A stretch of DNA of 64,000 bases from NCBI GenBank assembly GCA_009712635.1, contig WASS01000002.1, positions 124,001 to 188,000 of the forward strand, given 5' to 3'. Below the pieces are notes generated by a model, which worked only from the letters and a program-made list of their open reading frames with translations, did not search any database and was not told the DNA's origin. Every line of letters begins with the position of its first letter. The stretch's first letter is position 1. A program made the translations under genes and the position numbers. Shown here piece by piece: positions 52,674 through 60,325 of the stretch. This DNA is from Hungatella sp. Lineage in GTDB: Bacteria > Bacillota > Clostridia > Lachnospirales > Lachnospiraceae.

Positions 52674-53537
52674 ATGAAATATTCATTATTTACAGTCAGC
52701 GTACCGGAAATGACGCTGGAGCAGGCACTGAAAAAGATGAAAGAATATGGGTATGATGGCGTAGACTGGAGGGTAACTGATATTTCTGATAATCCGGAGA
52801 TTTTAAAGGAATCGCCGTCTTACTGGAGAAACAATTATTGTACGGTTGATATGAAAACCGTTGATGAAAAGGCGGAGGAATTAAAAGCTCTTTCAGACCG
52901 ATATGGAATCAGCGTCAATGCACTTGCCACTTATTTAAAATGTACGGATCGTGAGGAAGACATTGAACGCTGTATGACAGCGGCAAAGAAAATGGGATGC
53001 GGCCGAATCAGAGTCAATGCCCCTTCCTATGATCAGACACGGACCTATAACCAGTTGTATGAAGAAGCCGTTGCCGGTTTTAAAAAGGTGGAAGCACTGG
53101 CGAAAAAACACGGTGTGAAAGCTGATTTTGAAATGCATATGAGAACCATTACCCCGTCAGCCAGTGCGGCCTTACGAATCGCCTCAAACTTTGATTCCCG
53201 TTATATCGGGGTAATCTATGATACCGGAAATGTTATTTATGAAGGTTATGAAGAATACAAGATGGCTTTTGAAATATTAGGTCCCTATCTTGATCTGGTA
53301 CATATAAAAAATGCCCATTGGATTAAAAAAGAAGTGGATGGAAAAGAAAAGTTCATCCCGGACTGGGCTTCCTTTCAGGACGGATTTGCTGATTTTGAAC
53401 GTTGTTTTAAAGCGCTTAAAGCGGTTGGGTATGATGGCTTCATAACATTTGAAGACTTCTCTGACGCTAAAAGTTCTGAGGAGAAACTGAAAACGGATAT
53501 TTCCTACATTAAGAGTATCGTAGAAAGCATTAAGTAG
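52674..53537 (+). CDS. Sugar phosphate isomerase/epimerase family protein
   Basis: A 287-residue xylose-isomerase-like TIM barrel (AP_endonuc_2). It opens MKYSLFTVSVPEMTLEQALKKMKEYGYDGVDWR; metal-binding residues are expected in DFEMHMRT, GVIYDTGN, VHIKNAH and FITFEDFSD. It likely epimerises or isomerises a released sugar or uronate, within the locus that imports and cleaves glucuronides. Exact reaction unknown. Confidence 0.85.
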   Translation: MKYSLFTVSVPEMTLEQALKKMKEYGYDGVDWRVTDISDNPEILKESPSYWRNNYCTVDMKTVDEKAEELKALSDRYGISVNALATYLKCTDREEDIERCMTAAKKMGCGRIRVNAPSYDQTRTYNQLYEEAVAGFKKVEALAKKHGVKADFEMHMRTITPSASAALRIASNFDSRYIGVIYDTGNVIYEGYEEYKMAFEILGPYLDLVHIKNAHWIKKEVDGKEKFIPDWASFQDGFADFERCFKALKAVGYDGFITFEDFSDAKSSEEKLKTDISYIKSIVESIK

Positions 53538-53576
53538 CAGGAAGTAACCATGATAAGATAGTATCGAGGTAAAGCC

Positions 53577-55253
53577 ATGATCAGGACGTTTCAAACAAAT
53601 GTAATCAGAAAAACCCAGGAATTAAGCAGCAGCTTATGGGACTTCTCTCCGTGTTCCGGAGAATACAAAGATATGAAATATAAGGCAGCAGTACCTTGCT
53701 GCTGGGAATCGCTTCCCGATTTTTCCAGTTACCGTGGAGTTGGAGTTTTTTCCAGAACAATCGAAGCCGAGGGCAATATCCGTCTTATATTTAAAGGGGT
53801 AAGCCATACAGCCAAGGTCTGTCTGGATGGAAAAATGGTTGCAGAGCATTATAATGCGTATACGCCGTTTTCCACAGTTCTTAAGAATCTGGCTTGTAAA
53901 AGTCATTTGCTGGAGGTGTATGCAGATAATTCTTTTAGTGAAAAGAGCGCATTACACGTTCCCAATGATTATATGAGTTATGGTGGGATAAGCCGTGGGG
54001 TGGTAATGGAATCCCTGGGAAATGCCTATATTGAATATATCCATGCAATTCCTGTCAGGGAGAAAAGAGGCTGGAACACCAATGTAACTATAAAGATAAC
54101 CAGTCTTTCTGATGAAGAAAATAGTTATAGCCTTATACTTAAGCTTAACGGCAGGACATTCCAATTTGATAAAATCACACTGAATCCGGGAGAGTCGGTA
54201 ACGGTTCAGAAAGATTGCAATCCGGGAGAAGTAAAAAGCTGGGATATGGAAAATCCTGCGCTCTATGAGATTAAGGCAGTTCTTATGGATCAGGACCAGG
54301 CGGTAGATGATCTAATCGAGCGGATCGGGTACAGAGAGATTAAGACAGAGGGAAAAGATATCCTTCTCAATGGCAGAAAACTGCGGATCAAAGGATTTTG
54401 CCGCCACGAGGACCATCCGATGTTTGCGTGTGCTATTCCATTTTCCGCAATGCAGCAGGACCTGCTTCTGGCAAAAGATCTGGGAGCCAATTCCATCCGT
54501 ACGTCTCATTATCCCAATGATGAGCTTTTTCTCGATTTATGTGATGAACAGGGAATTCTGGTCTGGGAAGAGAATCACGCCAGAGGTCTGACTTTAGAAC
54601 AGATGGAGAATCCTAATTTTGAGCAGCAGGCGGAGACCTGTATTGAAGAAATGATTCATTCCCATATTAACCACCCTTCCATTATTATCTGGGGAATCTT
54701 AAATGAATGTGCCAGCGATACAGAATATGGCTATAGCTGTTACCAGAAGCAGTACGATCTGATACATAAAATGGATTCTTCAAGACCAAGATCCTCAGCC
54801 AGCTGCAAATTCAAGACAGATATCTGCTTGGGGCTGCCGGAAATTGTGTCCTATAATCTGTATCCTGAATGGTATCATGATACTCCCGCCGGAGAATATG
54901 TAAATGATATCTATAACTGGGTTCAGACGGAAAGTGAGGGAAGGGGAAAGCCGTTTCTTGTCACTGAAATTGGTGCGGGTGCCATCTATGGATATCGGAC
55001 CCCTGCTCTTTGTAAGTGGTCGGAGGAATACCAGGCGATGGCATTGGAGCATCAGATCCAGGCAGTACTGAATCATGAAGAAATAAGCGGTATTTATATA
55101 TGGCAATATTGTGATATAAGAATCAGCAATGAATGGTTTGGCAGCAGACCTCGTACAATGAACAACAAAGGAATTGTTGATGAGTACAGAAGAAGAAAGA
55201 TGTCTTATGATGTAGTGAAGAGATTGTATCATTCGTATCCGGATTACAGGTAA
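53577..55253 (+). CDS. GH2 family beta-glucuronidase-like enzyme
   Basis: A 558-residue GH2 glycosidase: N-terminal jelly-roll sugar-binding domain (residues 1-170), immunoglobulin-like middle and a C-terminal barrel. Acid/base Glu377 lies in IIIWGILNECAS and nucleophile Glu464 in LVTEIGAGAIYG; SIRTSHYPNDE and WQYCDIR are also typical. The short length and NxE spacing resemble beta-glucuronidases rather than beta-galactosidases. It is cytoplasmic and last in the glycan locus, where it would release glucuronic acid from saturated chain ends. Confidence 0.88.
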   Translation: MIRTFQTNVIRKTQELSSSLWDFSPCSGEYKDMKYKAAVPCCWESLPDFSSYRGVGVFSRTIEAEGNIRLIFKGVSHTAKVCLDGKMVAEHYNAYTPFSTVLKNLACKSHLLEVYADNSFSEKSALHVPNDYMSYGGISRGVVMESLGNAYIEYIHAIPVREKRGWNTNVTIKITSLSDEENSYSLILKLNGRTFQFDKITLNPGESVTVQKDCNPGEVKSWDMENPALYEIKAVLMDQDQAVDDLIERIGYREIKTEGKDILLNGRKLRIKGFCRHEDHPMFACAIPFSAMQQDLLLAKDLGANSIRTSHYPNDELFLDLCDEQGILVWEENHARGLTLEQMENPNFEQQAETCIEEMIHSHINHPSIIIWGILNECASDTEYGYSCYQKQYDLIHKMDSSRPRSSASCKFKTDICLGLPEIVSYNLYPEWYHDTPAGEYVNDIYNWVQTESEGRGKPFLVTEIGAGAIYGYRTPALCKWSEEYQAMALEHQIQAVLNHEEISGIYIWQYCDIRISNEWFGSRPRTMNNKGIVDEYRRRKMSYDVVKRLYHSYPDYR

Positions 55254-55274
55254 AATTTGTATTTATTGTAGAAC

Positions 55275-55303
55275 TTGACATATTTTTGCCTGCGTGGTAG
55301 TAT
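55275..55303 (+). promoter_or_regulatory. glpK promoter
   Basis: TTGACA and TAGTAT with 17-bp spacing, 30 bp upstream of the shared leader box. Confidence 0.65.
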
Positions 55304-55332
55304 AAATTTGTGTTATTTAATAATAAGCCTAA

Positions 55333-55393
55333 GAGACGACAGAGCCAGGTGATGAGTGCGGGGAACCGTTCATTTCCAAGGCTCTTTCTTTAT
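55333..55393 (+). promoter_or_regulatory. glpK leader: GlpP box and terminator
   Basis: GAGACGACAGAG (55333-55344) runs into a hairpin whose base pairs AGAGCC (55341-55346) with GGCTCT (55380-55385), followed by TTCTTTATT. The same 12-nt box, one base different, opens the leader of the glpA-like gene. In Bacillus GlpP with glycerol-3-phosphate prevents termination in such leaders; a glpP gene lies in this locus. Confidence 0.65.
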
Positions 55394-55442
55394 TGTTTGG
55401 TAAAAAATTAACGAATGAAAGAAGATGGAAGGGGAAGGAATC

Positions 55443-56942
55443 ATGGGAAAATATGTGATCGCTATGGATCAGGGGACTACCAGTTCCCGGTGCATACTGT
55501 TTGATGAGAAAGGGGGCATCTGCAGTGAAGCACAAAAAGAGTTCAGGCAGATTTTTCCAAAACCAGGCTGGGTGGAGCATGATCCCATGGAGATATGGTC
55601 ATCACAGCTTTCAGTGACCATGGAAGCAATGGGAAAAATTGGGGCGCATTACAGCGACATTGCTGCAATCGGAATTACAAATCAGAGAGAAACCACAGTA
55701 GTGTGGGATAAGGAGACCGGTGAGCCTGTTTACAATGCCATTGTATGGCAGTGCAGAAGGACCGCTGACCGCATTGAGCGTCTGAAAGAAGATGGGCTGG
55801 AAAGTCTTATCACAGACCGGACCGGTCTGATTCCGGACGCATACTTTTCCGGAAGTAAGATTGAATGGATTCTGGATCACGTAGAGGGAGCCAGAGAAAA
55901 GGCAGAACGTGGAGAGCTGCTTTTTGGTACCGTGGACAGCTGGCTGATCTGGAATCTGACCAAAGGCTGTATCCACGTAACGGATTATACCAACGCTTCC
56001 CGGACCATGCTGTTTGATATTCATAAAAAGTGCTGGGATGAAGACATTCTTAACTATTTTAATATACCAAAAGCAATGCTTCCGGATGTAAAACCCTCCA
56101 GCTGCGTATATGGTTATACCTCTTCTGACGTAATGGGCGGAAAGATCCCCATTGCAGGGGCAGCAGGAGATCAGCAGGCAGCTTTATTCGGACAGTGCTG
56201 CTTTGAAGCCGGTGAAGTTAAAAATACATACGGAACCGGCTGCTTTCTCCTTATGAACACGGGAGAGAAAGCGGTAAAATCAGAACACGGTCTGCTGACC
56301 ACCATAGCAGCCAGTGATCAGGAACGGATTCAGTATGCACTGGAAGGAAGTGTATTTGTGGCAGGTGCTGCCATTCAATGGCTGAGGGATGCCATGCGTA
56401 TGGTGCGGTCCGCTTCCCAGACAGAGGAGTATGCCCAGGCGGTAGAAGATACCGGAGGCGTTTACGTGGTACCGGCATTTGCAGGTCTTGGCGCTCCCTA
56501 TTGGGATCAGTATGCCAGAGGTACTATTGTAGGAGTAACAAGAGGAACCAGCAAGGAGCAGTTTATCCGCGCAACCCTGGAATCCATGGCATATCAGGTA
56601 TCCGATCTGATTGAAGCCATGGAACAGGACTCTCAGATCCATTTAAAAGAATTAAGAGTAGACGGAGGAGCCTGCGCCAACAATTTCCTCCTGCAGTTCC
56701 AGGCAGATGTATTGGATACACGGATTGTCAGACCAAAATGCATTGAAACAACAGCTCTTGGTGCTGCTTATCTGGCAGGTCTGGCTGTAGGGTACTGGAA
56801 AGACAGGGAAGAGATCAGACAAAACTGGGAAGCCTCCAGAACCTTTGACAATCAGATGGAAGACGAGTGCCGCAAAAAGAGTATTAAGGGCTGGAAGCGG
56901 GCAGTCAAATGTGCTCTTTACTGGTCTCAGGATGAGGATTAA
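55443..56942 (+). CDS. glpK: Glycerol kinase
   Basis: A 499-residue FGGY kinase forming glycerol-3-phosphate from glycerol and ATP. Typical blocks: [14 protein letters not shown] at the N-terminus, [32 protein letters not shown] and ATP-site [17 protein letters not shown]. The ATG at 55443 follows GGAAGGAA; an in-frame ATG 18 nt upstream has weaker support. It is probably regulated by GlpP through the preceding leader terminator. Confidence 0.96.
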   Translation: MGKYVIAMDQGTTSSRCILFDEKGGICSEAQKEFRQIFPKPGWVEHDPMEIWSSQLSVTMEAMGKIGAHYSDIAAIGITNQRETTVVWDKETGEPVYNAIVWQCRRTADRIERLKEDGLESLITDRTGLIPDAYFSGSKIEWILDHVEGAREKAERGELLFGTVDSWLIWNLTKGCIHVTDYTNASRTMLFDIHKKCWDEDILNYFNIPKAMLPDVKPSSCVYGYTSSDVMGGKIPIAGAAGDQQAALFGQCCFEAGEVKNTYGTGCFLLMNTGEKAVKSEHGLLTTIAASDQERIQYALEGSVFVAGAAIQWLRDAMRMVRSASQTEEYAQAVEDTGGVYVVPAFAGLGAPYWDQYARGTIVGVTRGTSKEQFIRATLESMAYQVSDLIEAMEQDSQIHLKELRVDGGACANNFLLQFQADVLDTRIVRPKCIETTALGAAYLAGLAVGYWKDREEIRQNWEASRTFDNQMEDECRKKSIKGWKRAVKCALYWSQDED

Positions 56943-56959
56943 GCCAGGCTATAAATCAC

Positions 56960-56989
56960 TTGACAATCAGAATGAAATTATGTTAGCAT
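56960..56989 (+). promoter_or_regulatory. Promoter of the glpA-like operon
   Basis: TTGACA with a weak TAGCAT 18 bp on. Distance to the leader box matches that of the glpK promoter. Confidence 0.5.
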
Positions 56990-57014
56990 TAATACAATTG
57001 AATAAATAACCTTT

Positions 57015-57077
57015 GAGACGAAAGAGTAAGGATTATAATACGGAGCTATCCGTTTATTTTCCTTACTCTTTTTTTCT
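57015..57077 (+). promoter_or_regulatory. glpA-like leader: GlpP box and terminator
   Basis: GAGACGAAAGAG (57015-57026) merges into a strong terminator: AAGAGTAAGG (57022-57031) pairs with CCTTACTCTT (57061-57070), with inner CGGA/TCCG, then TTTTTT. Box and layout match the glpK leader, supporting shared antitermination by GlpP. Confidence 0.7.
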
Positions 57078-57124
57078 ATAGTCCCGGTGACCGGGAATTA
57101 TCACGGATTTGGAGGAGATTGATT

Positions 57125-58573
57125 ATGAAGGAATTAAATTACGATGCGGCGATTATCGGCGGCGGCGTTACCGGCTGTGCCATAGCCAGAGAGCTGTCCC
57201 GTTATCAGCTGAACATCTGCGTCATTGAGCGGGAGGAAGATGTCTGCTCCGGTACATCAAAATCCAACAGTGCCATAGTGCATGCAGGATACGATGCGGA
57301 GCCAGGCTCATTAAAGGCAAGATTTAATACAGAAGGAAACCGCATGATGGGAGATCTTTCGGAAGCTCTTGATTTTTCCTTTGACAGAAACGGTTCACTG
57401 GTTCTCTGTTTTTCTGAAGACGACAGACCGTCTCTGAATGCGCTGTATGAAAAAGGATTAAAAAACGGTGTTCCTGAGTTATCCATACTGACGGGGGATG
57501 AAGTCCGTGCCATGGAACCCAGTGTTTCTGAAACTGTGGTGGCAGCATTGTATGCGCCAACCGGAGGAATCGTCTGTCCCTTTGGACTGACCATCGCTCT
57601 GGCAGAAAATGCCTGTGATAATGGAACCGATTTCTTATTTGAGACAGAAATTGAGACAATTAACAAAACTGATTCTGGTTATGATCTGATCTCCAGTGAT
57701 AAAATCATTCACGCCACCTACGTGGTTAATGCAGCCGGCGTTTATTCAGACCAGATCCACAACATGGTCAGTGAGTCAAAGCTTCACATCATACCACGAA
57801 AGGGAGATTACTGCCTGTTAGATAAAGAAGCGGGAAATCTGGTGAGCCATACCATATTCCAGCTTCCTGGAAAGATGGGAAAAGGTGTCTTAGTAACACC
57901 TACTGTTCATGGCAATCTGCTGACAGGACCTACGGCAATTAATGTGACCGACAAAGAGGAGACCTCTACAACAGCTCAGGAGCTTGCGGATATTATGGAA
58001 AAAGCAGCCTGGGGAGTGAACAATATTCCTTTCCGCCAGGTGATTACATCTTTCTCCGGTCTTCGTGCCCATGAGGAGGGAGATGATTTCGTTGTGGGAG
58101 AAGTAAAGGACGCAGACGGATTCTTCGATGCAGCTGGTATGGAATCTCCGGGACTCTCAAGCGCTCCTGCAGTGGGGGTTTACTTAGCAGAGCAGATAGC
58201 CCTGAAAGCCAATGCAAAAAAGAAGGAAAACTTCATTGAAACAAGAAAAGGTATTATTAATCCTCAGAAGCTTTCCCTGGAAGAGAGGGGAGAACTGATC
58301 AAAAAGGATCCCAGATACGGAACCATCATCTGCCGCTGTGAAGGCATCAGTGAGGGTGAGATTGCAGATGCAGTGACAAGAACCCTGGGAGCAGTTTCCG
58401 TAGATGGAGTTAAGCGCCGGGTACGTGCAGGAATGGGACGCTGCCAGTCAGGCTTCTGTATCCCGAAGACAATGGAAATACTGGCAAGGGAAACAGGAAG
58501 AAACATGGAAGACATCTGCAAAAACAGATCCGGTTCTAATTTACTGACTGGGAAAAGACAAGGAGGAGAGTGA
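57125..58573 (+). CDS. glpA: Glycerol-3-phosphate dehydrogenase-like FAD protein (GlpA/GlpO type) with [2Fe-2S] domain
   Basis: A 482-residue DAO-fold flavoprotein: FAD motif AAIIGGGVTGCAIARELS, then the family blocks AIVHAGYDAEPGS and KGDYCLLDKEAG. A C-terminal BFD-like [2Fe-2S] domain has CRCEG and GMGRCQSGFC (residues 410-450). It oxidises glycerol-3-phosphate to dihydroxyacetone phosphate and passes electrons on, most likely to the flavoprotein encoded next. GGAGGAG precedes ATG 57125. It overlaps nothing upstream and is 1 nt from the next gene. Confidence 0.88.
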   Translation: MKELNYDAAIIGGGVTGCAIARELSRYQLNICVIEREEDVCSGTSKSNSAIVHAGYDAEPGSLKARFNTEGNRMMGDLSEALDFSFDRNGSLVLCFSEDDRPSLNALYEKGLKNGVPELSILTGDEVRAMEPSVSETVVAALYAPTGGIVCPFGLTIALAENACDNGTDFLFETEIETINKTDSGYDLISSDKIIHATYVVNAAGVYSDQIHNMVSESKLHIIPRKGDYCLLDKEAGNLVSHTIFQLPGKMGKGVLVTPTVHGNLLTGPTAINVTDKEETSTTAQELADIMEKAAWGVNNIPFRQVITSFSGLRAHEEGDDFVVGEVKDADGFFDAAGMESPGLSSAPAVGVYLAEQIALKANAKKKENFIETRKGIINPQKLSLEERGELIKKDPRYGTIICRCEGISEGEIADAVTRTLGAVSVDGVKRRVRAGMGRCQSGFCIPKTMEILARETGRNMEDICKNRSGSNLLTGKRQGGE

Positions 58574-58574
58574 C

Positions 58575-59840
58575 ATGACAGAGCATGATATCGTTATTAT
58601 CGGGGGAGGCCCTGCTGGTCTGGCTGCCGCTGCGGCTGCAAAGAAAGCGGGAACAGAAGATATACTGATCCTGGAGCGGGAAGGTCACTTAGGCGGCATT
58701 TTAAATCAGTGCATTCACAACGGCTTTGGTCTTCACACATTTAAAGAAGAGCTGACAGGACCGGAATATGCGTCCCGTTATATAGATATGATTGAAAAAG
58801 AGCAGATCCCTTATAAGCTTAATACCATGGTTCTTTCTATCAGCAGTGACAGAGTGCTGACCGTGATCAACCGGGAAGAAGGCTTAATTCAGATAAAGGC
58901 AGGTGCTGTGATTCTGGCAATGGGTTGCAGGGAGCGTCCAAGGGGAGCTCTTAACATACCAGGTTATCGTCCGGCAGGAATTTATTCAGCAGGAACTGCT
59001 CAGCGTCTTATGAATTTAGACGGTTATGAAGTGGGAAAAGAAGTGGTCATACTGGGTTCAGGAGACATCGGTCTGATTATGGCAAGACGTATGACGTTAG
59101 AGGGCGCTAAAGTTAAAGTTGTGGCAGAGCTTATGCCCTATTCCGGCGGATTAAAAAGAAACATTGTACAGTGTCTGGATGATTACGGAATTCCCTTAAA
59201 ATTAAGCCATACTGTAGTAGAGATTCATGGAAAGGAGCGGGTAACAGGAGTAACGCTTGCTGCAGTGGATGAGAAACGCAGACCAGTTCCGGGAACGGAA
59301 GAATATTATTCCTGTGATACACTTCTTCTGTCAGTCGGTCTGATTCCGGAAAACGAGCTGTCAAAAAGTGCAGGAGTGGATCTTGACCAGATAACCGGCG
59401 GTCCTGTTGTCAACGACTGTCTGGAAACCAGCATAAGCGGCGTATTTGCCTGTGGAAATGTACTTCATGTTCATGATCTGGTGGATTACGTTTCTGAAGA
59501 AGCGGCTCTTGCTGGAAGAAGTGCTGCAGCCTATGCCGGATCCCAGAAAGAGGAACCCTCTTCCTCCAATATCAGACTCCGGGCTGTGAACGGTGTCCGC
59601 TATACAGTTCCCCAGTTTGTTAACCGGGAGTCTGAAGCTGAACAGTGGAAGATCCGTTTCCGTGTTTCCGATGTATACCGGGACCGTTATATCAGTATTT
59701 ATTATGGAGATGAACGTGTTTATCATAAGAAGAAAAAGGTTCTCGCACCTGGGGAGATGGAGCAGGTAGCAATTAAGAAAGAAAGTCTGGAAAAATATCC
59801 GGATTTGGCAGAAATCGTAATCTGCACAGAGGAGGATTAA
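58575..59840 (+). CDS. NAD(P)/FAD-dependent oxidoreductase paired with GlpA-like protein
   Basis: A 421-residue two-dinucleotide flavoprotein: FAD motif IVIIGGGPAGLAAAAAAKK, NAD motif VVILGSGDIGLIMARR near residue 157, and GVFACGNVLHVHDLVDYV near the end of the FAD domain. Unlike disulfide reductases it has no redox CxxxxC after the first motif (GGILNQCIHNGFG instead). It is encoded between the dehydrogenase and DUF1667, a trio found in clostridia and probably one complex feeding electrons from glycerol-3-phosphate to NAD(P). Confidence 0.87.
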   Translation: MTEHDIVIIGGGPAGLAAAAAAKKAGTEDILILEREGHLGGILNQCIHNGFGLHTFKEELTGPEYASRYIDMIEKEQIPYKLNTMVLSISSDRVLTVINREEGLIQIKAGAVILAMGCRERPRGALNIPGYRPAGIYSAGTAQRLMNLDGYEVGKEVVILGSGDIGLIMARRMTLEGAKVKVVAELMPYSGGLKRNIVQCLDDYGIPLKLSHTVVEIHGKERVTGVTLAAVDEKRRPVPGTEEYYSCDTLLLSVGLIPENELSKSAGVDLDQITGGPVVNDCLETSISGVFACGNVLHVHDLVDYVSEEAALAGRSAAAYAGSQKEEPSSSNIRLRAVNGVRYTVPQFVNRESEAEQWKIRFRVSDVYRDRYISIYYGDERVYHKKKKVLAPGEMEQVAIKKESLEKYPDLAEIVICTEED

Positions 59841-59841
59841 A

Positions 59842-60204
59842 ATGGAAGAACGTGAACTGATCTGTATCTGCTGTCCCCTGGGCTGCCCTATGACCGTACG
59901 TATCGACAACGGTGCGGTGACCGTTACTGGTAATTCCTGCGCGAGAGGTGCAGAATACGGGGAAAAAGAAGTGTTAAGCCCAACCCGTGTTGTGACTTCC
60001 ACGGTAAAAGTAATTGACGGTGAATTTGCCATGGTACCTGTAAAAACCAAAACAGATATTCCAAAAGGTAAGATCTTTGATTGTATGAAAGAGATTCAGA
60101 AAGCCTCCGTTCATGCCCCGGTTGCAATTGGAGATGTAATCATTGAAAACTGTGCAGGCACCGGAGTATCCATCGTTGCCGCAAGAAATGTAAAAAGATC
60201 ATAA
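59842..60204 (+). CDS. DUF1667 protein of the glycerol-3-phosphate oxidation complex
   Basis: A 120-residue protein with an N-terminal cysteine motif CICCPLGCPMTV and a further Cys in GNSCARGAEYG, which resemble Fe-S-binding ends of molybdopterin oxidoreductases. The rest is beta-rich with SPTRVVTSTVKV. The family is almost always next to GlpA-like genes. It presumably supplies an Fe-S or structural subunit. It starts 1 nt after the previous stop. Confidence 0.88.
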   Translation: MEERELICICCPLGCPMTVRIDNGAVTVTGNSCARGAEYGEKEVLSPTRVVTSTVKVIDGEFAMVPVKTKTDIPKGKIFDCMKEIQKASVHAPVAIGDVIIENCAGTGVSIVAARNVKRS

Positions 60205-60250
60205 CTGGGGAGGTCTCTGTGAAGTAATTGCCATGTTCTTTATTCCTACA

Positions 60251-60305
60251 TGTACAGCGCGGAGTTTCTATGGTATAATTCCAGTTAGCTTATTCTAACT
60301 AACTG
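60251..60305 (+). promoter_or_regulatory. Promoter and inverted repeat of the AraC-lipoprotein gene
   Basis: TGTACA and TATAAT (60274-60279) with 17-bp spacing. Just downstream CAGTTAG (60282-60288) and CTAACTG (60299-60305) form an inverted repeat over the expected transcription start. It could be an iron-type (Fur/DtxR-like) or autoregulatory operator, which fits a siderophore-type lipoprotein, but no consensus is matched exactly. Confidence 0.45.
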
Positions 60306-60325
60306 TCTTGCCATAGAGGTGCAGC

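Noticed and set aside
55430-55442. Earlier in-frame ATG for glpK at 55425
   Set aside because: The ATG at 55443 has a better-placed ribosome site and gives the usual GlpK N-terminus.
59361-60050. A 229-codon minus-strand frame across the glp oxidoreductase genes
   Set aside because: It is antisense to two clear coupled genes and its translation shows no domain or start site.
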